From: an uncultured Sphingomonadaceae bacterium
GTDB lineage: Bacteria; Pseudomonadota; Alphaproteobacteria; Sphingomonadales; Sphingomonadaceae
DNA length: 64,000 nt
Assembly (NCBI GenBank): GCA_947488625.1
Contig: CANKZR010000002.1
Coordinates: 372,001 to 436,000 of the forward strand
Reading direction: 5' to 3'
A program made the translations under genes and the position numbers. Positions 42,163 to 57,465 of this stretch are shown one piece after another; positions within the stretch are counted from its first letter, which is position 1, and every line of letters begins with the position of its first letter. Below the pieces are notes generated by a model. That model was not told the DNA's origin, made no database searches, and was given only the letters and a program-made list of their open reading frames with translations.

Positions 42163-43494
42163 TCAGCCTTGCGAACCCGACAGCAAGCGGGTGCGGGCCT
42201 CGTCCTCGCCGATCAGCGGAAGCAGTTCGCCCATGTCCGGGCCATGATCCATGCCCGTCAGCGCCTGGCGCAGCGGCAGGAAAAGGGTCTTGCCCTTGCG
42301 GCCCGTGCGTTCCTTGAGTGTGGTGGTAAGATCGCGCCAGGGACTGTCCGACCATGCCAGTGCGTCGCTCGCCTCGGCCAAGTAATCGCGGGTTTCGGCA
42401 TCGAAGGCGGGCTGCTCGATCGGCCCTGTGACGATGCGCCACCATTCCTTCGCATCGCCCACCTTTTCCAGATTGGGGCGAACGGCATGCCAAGCTGCTG
42501 CGTCCATATCCTTGGGCAGGCGGTCACAAACTGCATTGTAATCCAGCTGGTGAACGATGGCGGCATTGATGCGGTCAAGCTCGGTATCGTCGAACTTTGC
42601 CGGGGCGCGACCGAAGGTGCCGAGATCGAAGGTCTCGATCAGCACGTCACGCGCGGCAATCGGTTCCACCGGCATACTGGTGCCAAGCCGGGCAAGCAGG
42701 GCAATCAGCGCTTCGGGTTCTATATCCCGCTCGCGGAAGGCATCGCATCCAAGCGAGCCGAGTCGCTTCGACAGCTTGCCTTCCTTGCCCACCAGCAGCG
42801 CTTCATGCGCAAAGCGCGGCGGGGTGGCGCCCAGCGCCGTGAACATCTGCATCTGCACAGCGGTGTTGGACACGTGGTCTTCACCGCGCAGGACATGGGT
42901 GATGCCCATGGCAATATCATCCACGCAGCTAGGCAGCATGTAGAGCCAGGAGCCGTCGGCGCGGCGGATTACCGGATCGGAAAGCTGCGCCGCATCGAAT
43001 TTCTGCGGCCCACGCACGCCATCGTCCCACGTGATCGCCTCGCCGTGGTCCAGCTTGAAGCGCCAGTGCGGAGCAACGCCTCCAGCCTCCTTGGCGGCGC
43101 GCTCCGCTTCGCTCAGTTGCAATGCGCCGCGGTCGTAGATCGGCGGCAATCCGCGACCCAGCTGGATCTTTCGCTTGAGGTCCAGCTCCTGCGCAGTCTC
43201 GTATGCCGGATAGACCCTGCCTGCTGCGCGTAGCATCTCGAAAGCCGCATCGTAACTGTCCAGCCGCTGCGACTGCCGTTCCTCTCCATCAGGGATTAGA
43301 CCCAGCCATTCCAGGTCGGCGCGGATGGCCTCGACGTATCGCTCTTCGCTGCGCTCGGCATCGGTATCGTCGATGCGCAGCATGAACGTGCCACCAGCCT
43401 TTCGCGCCAGCATCCAGTTGTGCAGCGCGGTGCGAATATTGCCGACATGCAGGCGGCCCGTGGGGGAAGGGGCGAAGCGGGTTACCGTGGTCAT
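42163..43494 (-). CDS. gltX: Glutamate-tRNA ligase
   Basis: A 443-residue class Ib aminoacyl-tRNA synthetase. The HIGH-type signature is HVGN (16-19) in APSPTGRLHVGNIRTALHNW; the KMSKS-type signature is KLSKR from residue 240. IDDTDAERSEERY and YMLPSCVDDIAMGITHVLRG are typical of the GluRS group with HVGN. The C-terminal anticodon-binding helical domain is shorter than in the E. coli enzyme. It stands alone, with 68 bases between it and the TonB receptor region. Confidence 0.95.
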   Translation of the reverse strand: MTTVTRFAPSPTGRLHVGNIRTALHNWMLARKAGGTFMLRIDDTDAERSEERYVEAIRADLEWLGLIPDGEERQSQRLDSYDAAFEMLRAAGRVYPAYETAQELDLKRKIQLGRGLPPIYDRGALQLSEAERAAKEAGGVAPHWRFKLDHGEAITWDDGVRGPQKFDAAQLSDPVIRRADGSWLYMLPSCVDDIAMGITHVLRGEDHVSNTAVQMQMFTALGATPPRFAHEALLVGKEGKLSKRLGSLGCDAFRERDIEPEALIALLARLGTSMPVEPIAARDVLIETFDLGTFGRAPAKFDDTELDRINAAIVHQLDYNAVCDRLPKDMDAAAWHAVRPNLEKVGDAKEWWRIVTGPIEQPAFDAETRDYLAEASDALAWSDSPWRDLTTTLKERTGRKGKTLFLPLRQALTGMDHGPDMGELLPLIGEDEARTRLLSGSQG

Positions 43495-43568
43495 ACAGCG
43501 CGGTTAGCCCGCTTGGGCGCGGCTCACAAGCGGTTGCCCGCTATCGTCTGTCGTCTCGGTTATTGGCT

Positions 43569-44030
43569 TCAAAAATGGTTGGACAACACGGCAACCGTTT
43601 CCCGCGTAAGATCGTGGAGCCGTTCGTGCCGTTCGCGGCGTACAAGTCCATTGAGGATTGCGGAGAAGTCCGCGCTGTCACCTGCGGCTGCGGCCTCGGC
43701 CATCTGCGCGAACACGGCCTCGTCGGGTGTCAACGCGTGGCAGCAGGGTCTGCTTACCATGGCGTTTTCCGGCCACGCCCGCGCGCAAGCCTGCGCGAAA
43801 TCCAGTACGGCCTTGGCTGCCGTCAGCGAATGCAGCTGGCGCGAAAGCTGTACCAGGGGATCCATTCGGGCTGCGCTGCAACAGGCCATCAAGCGGATAG
43901 CCATGACAAGCGCCATTGCCGTGGCCGAGAACTGGCTGGCCATGGGTGGCTGCTGCAATGCTTCTATGACCGCGCTTCGCGTGGGGCCGAGGTGAGAGGG
44001 GGCAGGTTCGTGGGGGCGTCGCGATGGCAT
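43569..44030 (-). CDS. Conserved-looking protein of unknown function behind two Fur-like boxes
   Basis: A 153-residue soluble-looking protein. After a polar lead (MPSRRPHEPAPSHLGPTRSA) come mostly helical stretches (LVMAIRLMACCSAARMDPLV, AAKAVLDFAQACARAWPENA), a RPCCHALTPDEAVFAQMAEA segment and a charged end. Two CC pairs (CCSAA and RPCCH) stand out. Start 44030 has AGAGGA six bases upstream; the frame also opens further back. I do not recognise the family. Two Fur-like dyads 42 bp apart upstream suggest iron control, so a role in iron or haem handling is an inference from regulation only. Confidence 0.65.
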   Translation of the reverse strand: MPSRRPHEPAPSHLGPTRSAVIEALQQPPMASQFSATAMALVMAIRLMACCSAARMDPLVQLSRQLHSLTAAKAVLDFAQACARAWPENAMVSRPCCHALTPDEAVFAQMAEAAAAGDSADFSAILNGLVRRERHERLHDLTRETVAVLSNHF

Positions 44031-44041
44031 GGCAGTCCTCT

Positions 44042-44106
44042 GTTGCGATTGATTCGCAACCAACAGTAGCGCGTGAGACTCTAATTGCAAATCGTTCGCA
44101 TTTGCA
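44042..44106 (-). promoter_or_regulatory. Tandem Fur-like operator sites
   Basis: Site 1 (44042-44060) is GTTGCGA-TTGAT-TCGCAAC, a perfect 7-bp dyad with core TGCGATTGATTCGCA (44044-44058). Site 2 has core TGCAAATCGTTCGCA (44086-44100) and also forms TGCAAAT-N7-ATTTGCA (44086-44106). The two cores share TGC-R-A and TTCGCA and start exactly 42 bp apart, four helical turns. They fit alphaproteobacterial Fur-type boxes (TGCnAA-n-ATTnGCA-like). Confidence 0.55.
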
Positions 44107-44130
44107 TTTGTGACGCGCGCATCGCCTTGG

Positions 44131-44625
44131 TCATTGTGAGAAAAGGGTGATGCTGTGCCCGCTGCCTTCTATCAACAGGCCGTTAGAAGGTGTGCGGCCC
44201 ACGGTTTCCGCAAGGTCCAGTGCGCGCGCCACGTCGTTTAGCCGCGGAGGAATGCTGATTGCGCAAACTGGTGGCGGGTTTCCGTCAGTGCCGACCGGGG
44301 CGTCCGGTCTTGATGTGCCGGTTTCCAGTTTGAGGCCGTCGATACGATAGCTGAAGGCGACGTTAGCGCAGCGCGGCTCCCACCAGATCTCTTCCTCGTC
44401 GGCACTCAGCGCAAGGCCGTAAGGTTCATTCAGCGGTTGCCCGTCTATCCCCGCTACCCGCCATTCGCCGGCCAGCGTCTCGACATACGAGAGCGGGGTG
44501 GTGGGCGGCGCAGGGGGAGGATTCGCGATCCCGCCCGGCGCGGGAAGGATGGTGACCTGCTCCTCCTGCTCGCTCTCCTGCGAGCAAGCTGCAAGCGCGA
44601 GAGCGGCAAGCACAATAAGTCTCAT
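44131..44625 (-). CDS. Putative lipoprotein with META/HslJ-like region
   Basis: A 164-residue product. MRLIVLAALALAACSQESEQ carries the lipobox LAAC. A proline-rich linker precedes a compact domain beginning LAGEWRVAGIDGQPLNEPYG, which resembles the start of META/HslJ-type small beta domains, followed by EIWWEPRCANVAFSYRIDG. Function is not known; envelope stress or inhibitor-binding roles are reported for related domains. It follows the rpoBC terminator on the same strand and precedes the Fur-box gene. Confidence 0.7.
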   Translation of the reverse strand: MRLIVLAALALAACSQESEQEEQVTILPAPGGIANPPPAPPTTPLSYVETLAGEWRVAGIDGQPLNEPYGLALSADEEEIWWEPRCANVAFSYRIDGLKLETGTSRPDAPVGTDGNPPPVCAISIPPRLNDVARALDLAETVGRTPSNGLLIEGSGHSITLFSQ

Positions 44626-44647
44626 GACGTTTTCATACTCCAGACAA

Positions 44648-44682
44648 AGAAAAGGCCCCGGTGGATCGCTCCGCCGGGGCCT
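44648..44682 (-). terminator. Rho-independent terminator after rpoC
   Basis: On the minus strand a perfect 9-bp stem AGGCCCCGG/CCGGGGCCT (44682-44674 with 44661-44653), 12-base loop, then TTTCTTT. It lies 28 bases beyond the rpoC stop codon and should end the rpoBC transcript. Confidence 0.85.
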
Positions 44683-44709
44683 CTTGCAAGATCATTGAGA
44701 GACTACCGA

Positions 44710-49107
<4,398 letters not shown>

Positions 49108-49178
49108 TTTTCGAATTCCCTTGGGGGGATTAACACAGGGTGGCGGGGAGGCGGCCCGCGACAGGCCGCCTGACCCTG

Positions 49179-53345
<4,167 letters not shown>

Positions 53346-53424
53346 ATGAAAGCCGAGGCCTCTTCTTCGCATGTAGACAGGGCGTATGCCCGTGCCGGAA
53401 AATTCGTGTCAGGGGCGGGGAAGC

Positions 53425-53575
53425 CGTGAGACTGCGTTCGTCCTCTAAAAGGACAAACGCACAAAAGGCCGCAAGAAGGCGCACCACAAGGGGTGGCGCC
53501 GCTGCAGCCTTGATTCGTTTTGTCTCACGCAGATGCCGGAACTTCCGTCCTGGGTAGTGCCCCCGCGTAAGGCAC
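53425..53575 (-). promoter_or_regulatory. Structured 5' leader of rpoBC
   Basis: The 334-bp spacer upstream of rpoB has no gene. On the minus-strand transcript an outer helix pairs 53522-53529 with 53425-53432 (CGTGAGAC/GTCTCACG, 8 bp) and encloses two hairpins: 53478-53500 (GGCGC...GCGCC with a bulge) and 53434-53460 (11-bp stem closed by GTCCT-TTTAG-AGGAC, with one G-U pair). Further upstream are hairpins at 53557-53575 (GTGCC/GGCAC) and around 53537-53547. The nested layout looks like a cis-regulatory RNA, possibly a protein-binding or attenuation site. Confidence 0.5.
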
Positions 53576-53606
53576 ACCTTGCTCGAAGCTATCCGGCGAT
53601 GGGAGG

Positions 53607-53635
53607 CATATAGGCCTGTGGCCGCACTGGGTCAA
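53607..53635 (-). promoter_or_regulatory. rpoB: Sigma-70-type promoter of rpoBC
   Basis: On the minus strand TTGACC (53635-53630), a 17-base spacer and TATATG (53612-53607): near-consensus housekeeping boxes at optimal spacing. Transcription should start near 53600, giving a leader of about 255 nucleotides before the rpoB ATG. Confidence 0.72.
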
Positions 53636-53644
53636 TGGGCGTCT

Positions 53645-53674
53645 GCCCTCGGCTCATGGGGGAGCCGGGAGGGC
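53645..53674 (-). terminator. Hairpin between the SRPBCC-like gene and the rpoBC promoter
   Basis: GCCCTC-GGCTC (53645-53655) pairs with GAGCC-GG-GAGGGC (53662-53674) around a six-base loop. It lies between the upstream stop codon (53680) and the rpoBC -35 box (53635), the right place for a terminator, but there is no T tract. Confidence 0.45.
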
Positions 53675-53679
53675 TGGCC

Positions 53680-54189
53680 CTAGGCGTTTTGCGCCGCTTC
53701 GATCTGGCGAACCACTTCGACGCCCTGTTCGGCATGGACTTTCAGCTTGGCCAGTGAATTGTAGCACCCGGCCGCGATCATTGCGACCTCATCCTGGTAG
53801 TGCTTCATCTTCATCGGGTGGAAATGGGCTGCGGTTCTACAGGTGACTTTACACCGGTTCTTGCCAAGCGGCTCGATCTCGGTGCGCTCCACCGTCTTAT
53901 ACAAGCGCGCACCCAGTTCTTCAGGCAGGACCGATTCGATATCGTAGGAGCGACCCGGTTCTTGACTCAGCTCGGTAATGGGAAAGGTGAGATCAGGCAG
54001 CATGTCGAGCACTAGGTCGAACGTGTTGCTTCCTGTCCGCGCAACCGTGCCCACGGCCATCTTGTGATTGCGCGGATCTCCGAAATCCACCATCGCATGG
54101 ACGTCCTGTGCAGATCGTTCGACCTCCAGGTCCATCTCGATTTCTACCGGTTCTTCCGGCGCCATCGGTGACTCGAACAATCCGAACAT
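53680..54189 (-). CDS. SRPBCC/START-fold-like protein, unknown ligand
   Basis: A 169-residue soluble protein. VEIEMDLEVERSAQDVHAMV with a following DFGDPRNHKM and a C-terminal long helix (MKHYQDEVAMIAAGCYNSLA) give the alternating strand and final-helix pattern of SRPBCC (polyketide cyclase/START-like) proteins. There is no signal peptide. Ligand and role are unknown. It follows the ATP-grasp gene by about 93 bases on the same strand and might belong to that unit, but it has no clear partner motif. Confidence 0.6.
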   Translation of the reverse strand: MFGLFESPMAPEEPVEIEMDLEVERSAQDVHAMVDFGDPRNHKMAVGTVARTGSNTFDLVLDMLPDLTFPITELSQEPGRSYDIESVLPEELGARLYKTVERTEIEPLGKNRCKVTCRTAAHFHPMKMKHYQDEVAMIAAGCYNSLAKLKVHAEQGVEVVRQIEAAQNA

Positions 54190-54282
54190 TAGCCAAATCC
54201 CTCAGAATGTGCAGCCGGACGGACGATAGCCCATTGGCGTAACCCGATTGATGCAATTTATGGTTTACGCTGCGGCAAGAGT

Positions 54283-55140
54283 TCAGAAAGTCTCGCCCAG
54301 TTCCACCATCTTGCCGCGCAGGCCCTGCATGGTGGTGTTCTGGATCTCGATGCCGGGGTGGGCATTCACCTCGATTACCATCGGGCCTTCATTGACATCG
54401 TGGACAATGTCGACGCCGCAGTATCCCAGCCCCACGGCGGGGCCGCTCATGGCAGCGATTTCCATTACCTTTTTCCAGTGCGGTATCCGGAATCCGATCA
54501 GTCGCCGGCCGGTATCGGGATGGAACTCCAGCACTTTCTTGCCCTGCTTGGCGCGGAACAATACGCCGCTTTCAAGGTCCACCCCTGCGCCGATGCCGCC
54601 TTGGTGGAGGTTCGCCTTACCATCGGATTCGTTCGTAGGGAAACGGGCCATGGCCATTATGGGATTGTTGCCCAGGCAGATCACCCGCACATCGGGCAAG
54701 CCATCATCCACCAGCGAGGCGAAAGTCGGATCGGCGCGGATCAGCGGTTCGATCAGGGCCGCATCGTCCGATGCCGCATCGCCGGAGAATTGACCGTCCA
54801 CGATCCGGCGAACATGGTTTTCGACGTCATCGACGGTGATCGGCTTTCCCGAACCCTTGACCCAGTGATCCCCCTTTCGCGCTACTGCCAGCAAGATGCC
54901 GTCGCCCTGCGATCCGCGCGCGGGCTTGATGGCCCAGCTATCGGGCAACAGGGTCTGCGGGCGGAAGCTGCTAAGCTGACCATAGCCGGAGATGACGGCG
55001 ATCGTTCCAGTGGTTGCGACCCCGTGCTGCACCAGCGCCACTTTTGCCGCGACCTTGTCGCGGGCCCGCTCGATCGCCTCGCGCCTGTTGTATTTCGCGA
55101 TGATCGCATTGCGCAGATTGATCCCCAGAATGTCGTCCAT
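54283..55140 (-). CDS. ATP-grasp alpha-L-glutamate-ligase-like protein
   Basis: A 285-residue ATP-grasp enzyme of the RimK-related/sugar-transfer type (TIGR02291-like). The ATP-binding elements are SWAIKPARGSQGDGILLAVA (about 76-95), the acidic DVRVICLGNNPIMAMARFPT, and the metal site GYCGVDIVHDVNEGPMVIEV with NAHPGIEIQNT. ATG 55140 (MDDILGINLRNAIIAKYN) is chosen because homology begins there. Such enzymes join a carboxylate to an amine, often a glutamate to a protein or peptide; the substrate is unknown. Its first 170 bases overlap the 3' end of the 7TM gene, so the two are coupled. Confidence 0.83.
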   Translation of the reverse strand: MDDILGINLRNAIIAKYNRREAIERARDKVAAKVALVQHGVATTGTIAVISGYGQLSSFRPQTLLPDSWAIKPARGSQGDGILLAVARKGDHWVKGSGKPITVDDVENHVRRIVDGQFSGDAASDDAALIEPLIRADPTFASLVDDGLPDVRVICLGNNPIMAMARFPTNESDGKANLHQGGIGAGVDLESGVLFRAKQGKKVLEFHPDTGRRLIGFRIPHWKKVMEIAAMSGPAVGLGYCGVDIVHDVNEGPMVIEVNAHPGIEIQNTTMQGLRGKMVELGETF

Positions 55141-56395
55141 CGGGACGCAGGAATCCGAGAAGGGCGGGGTCGATGATCCGTTCGAGCGAGGCTCTTTTCG
55201 CAAAGAAGGCGGAAAGGCCGCCGCTGTCGGTATCGCCGAGGGACGGTTGCGCCGTTTCAGGAGTTGGAAGGGCATGGTCTCTAGCTTCGTCCTTCTGGAA
55301 CAATTCGGCACGGATCAGATCCCATTGGGCTGATGTCAGCCGCTGCTGATCTTCCGCGACGCCGGCATCACCGGGCTCGTTGTCGTTAATGCGTATGGGG
55401 TTGGATGGTTCGCCGTTCGGTGCGGGCTCCGAAGGCACGATGAATTCCGGATCGATCTCACGCCCCACCGTTGCTTCCATAGTCTGGGCAAAAGCTGGTT
55501 CCGGCGCGAACTTTCCCAGCTCGTCCTGCTCATCGATACTGGCGCGTGCGGCCAGCACCTCGTCGATGGCGCCTTCCGGGATAACCTCGTCCCAGCCCAT
55601 CTTGCGTCGCCAGCCTTCGTACCAGATCGGAAAGAAGCGCGGGATTTCGGTCATGCGCAGCCCGCGATACCGGCCGAGTATGGTGATGGCGATGGCGGCA
55701 AAACCGGGCAGCAAAAGGGGCGATACCTCGATCAGGCGCAACGCGATTTCGCTTACCATCACGAACTGGATCACCAGCGCCAGCATCATGGTGTTGAACG
55801 CGATATGCGCGGCTTCGAAATAGCCGTCCTTTTCCCACTGGCGCCACCAGCGTTCCACCACCAGCGCCGTGACCACCACGGGCATGGCATCCACTTGGAG
55901 ATTGGTATCGAGAATGCCCTGCAGCGCCGCCAGCACGAACACCACGAGCGAGATCAGCACGCCCAGAAAACCCACGCGGGTCATCCGCAGCTTCAGCAGC
56001 GAGGGGGCCACCACCATGCCGATGCCCACGGCGGTGCCGAGCACGATGGGTCCGAAAATCGGACCGATCTGCAAGAATGCCAGCGCGATCAGCATCGGGG
56101 TGAACAGGCCGAATGCTTTCATCCCGATGAAGCTGCGCGCCAGCACCACGAGGAAGCTGCCGATGGGCAATACCATCAGCAGGTTGGACGGCTTCAGGCC
56201 CCAGATCGCCTGCGATACCGCGATACCGCCCAGGGCCGATGGCATGGACAGCGGGTTGCGCGTGTTCGACATGCCCCAGATGGCCAGCAGGCCAATCACC
56301 GCGCAAACCGCCATACCCATATAGGCCGGGCGGCGAACTTGCGGCGTGGCGCGCGCATAGGCCCGCCTGAGGAAGTCGATGTGTCTAGAAAACAT
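54971..56395 (-). CDS. 7TM protein of the inactive-transglutaminase operon type
   Basis: A 474-residue inner-membrane protein. Residues 30-260 hold about seven hydrophobic segments (LVVLARSFIGMKAFGLFTPM, LALVIQFVMVSEIALRLIEV, LGRYRGLRMTEIPRFFPIWY) that match the 7TM domain usually fused to an inactive transglutaminase. Here that periplasmic domain is missing. A cytosolic acidic region of about 150 residues follows. The last 57 residues are read in another frame across the ATP-grasp gene and are Arg/Gly-rich and unlike a normal tail, so the true end may be nearer 55140 if a frameshift is present. The start overlaps the beta-barrel gene by 11 bases. Confidence 0.78.
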   Translation of the reverse strand: MFSRHIDFLRRAYARATPQVRRPAYMGMAVCAVIGLLAIWGMSNTRNPLSMPSALGGIAVSQAIWGLKPSNLLMVLPIGSFLVVLARSFIGMKAFGLFTPMLIALAFLQIGPIFGPIVLGTAVGIGMVVAPSLLKLRMTRVGFLGVLISLVVFVLAALQGILDTNLQVDAMPVVVTALVVERWWRQWEKDGYFEAAHIAFNTMMLALVIQFVMVSEIALRLIEVSPLLLPGFAAIAITILGRYRGLRMTEIPRFFPIWYEGWRRKMGWDEVIPEGAIDEVLAARASIDEQDELGKFAPEPAFAQTMEATVGREIDPEFIVPSEPAPNGEPSNPIRINDNEPGDAGVAEDQQRLTSAQWDLIRAELFQKDEARDHALPTPETAQPSLGDTDSGGLSAFFAKRASLERIIDPALLGFLRPDGRHSGDQSAQCDHREIQQARGDRAGPRQGRGKSGAGAARGRNHWNDRRHLRLWSA

Positions 56396-57338
56396 AACCG
56401 ACAGAGAGGCTCAGTCGGTAACCCTCGCGATCCCTTATCGGATCGTTGGAGCTGCCGAAGATGTACTTGGCTTCAGCCTCTATCCGCCAGTTGCCCGGCC
56501 ACCACAGGAATTCAATCTCGGGCACGATCTGCGTATCGTCGCGCGGCACGCCGACGGGTGCCATACGGCCTCCGAATTCGGTATGACGCAGCTCTATGGC
56601 AGGGCGGGCGCGAAGATCGGGCGTGATCGGGTGCGTATAGCTGACCGATGCGGATTCTCGGGTGTAGCTGCGCAGCGGATTGTCGGAATTGATCTCCTCC
56701 GCGCGCAGGTCAAGATTGATGTAGTGGTAGCGACCCAGGCGGTGACGATAATCGACGTCCACGCGCAGGCCCTCGCCGGTCGAGGGCGCGCCGCCAGAGC
56801 CATCGTCGTCGTTATATTCGCGGTCCCTCCACGTCACCTGCGCACGGACGCGGTGCTCCAGCACGGGCTCGTATTCGATGCGCAGGGCGGCCTGCACTTC
56901 GTCGGTATCGCTGCTCTCCACGCTAACGAGATCGTCATAAATGCGGCCCTGCAGGCGCACTTCCCAGTCATCGCCCAGCTCTTGTTCGACGGACGCGGTG
57001 AAACGATCCCGATCGTAACGTTCGCGCCCCGTGGCATTGCCGAAGCGTTCGACCTGGATACGGTCCGCCTCCAGGCTGAACGTGGTGGTGTCGTCGCCCA
57101 GTTCCAGGCCCAGTTGCCCGCGAACATAACCACCATCGCCAACGATGACGAGTTCGTCCTCGCGGTCGCTGCTTTCGGACGTGACTACACCCACTTCGAC
57201 ACGGGCGGAGGGATCGAACTCCCAATCGCCCGAGCCACCTTGCGCCAGAGCAGGCCCGGCCAGATGTCCAAGCCCCAGTGTTGCGAAGAGAGCGGCAAGC
57301 AGTCGCCATGCGGCGCGAGTAGGTGAATTCCCCGTCAT
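56385..57338 (-). CDS. Outer-membrane beta-barrel protein of the ATP-grasp/7TM operon
   Basis: A 317-residue exported protein. The signal peptide ends GPALA-QGG (about residue 32). The rest is a series of alternating amphipathic strands with aromatic girdle residues (YVRGQLGLELGDDTTTFSLE, YHYINLDLRAEEINSDNP) and ends in GYRLSLSVGYVF with C-terminal Phe, the usual barrel-assembly signal. I do not recognise the family. It overlaps the 7TM gene by 11 bases, so outer-membrane barrel, inner-membrane 7TM and cytosolic ligase are translated together. Confidence 0.72.
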   Translation of the reverse strand: MTGNSPTRAAWRLLAALFATLGLGHLAGPALAQGGSGDWEFDPSARVEVGVVTSESSDREDELVIVGDGGYVRGQLGLELGDDTTTFSLEADRIQVERFGNATGRERYDRDRFTASVEQELGDDWEVRLQGRIYDDLVSVESSDTDEVQAALRIEYEPVLEHRVRAQVTWRDREYNDDDGSGGAPSTGEGLRVDVDYRHRLGRYHYINLDLRAEEINSDNPLRSYTRESASVSYTHPITPDLRARPAIELRHTEFGGRMAPVGVPRDDTQIVPEIEFLWWPGNWRIEAEAKYIFGSSNDPIRDREGYRLSLSVGYVF

Positions 57339-57465
57339 ATGCGGAGAATTACGCAGGCAAAGGTTTAGGATTTGCTAACCCTAAATCGCAAGCTTTGCGC
57401 CGTGGCGCGCATTGCGACCCGAACACGAACCAATTTGGCTATAACTGTCCTGGTGTTGAACCAGG

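Noticed and set aside
42163-43494. HVGN instead of HIGH in gltX as a defect
   Set aside because: HVGN-type signatures are known in one bacterial GluRS group; the KLSKR motif and length are normal.
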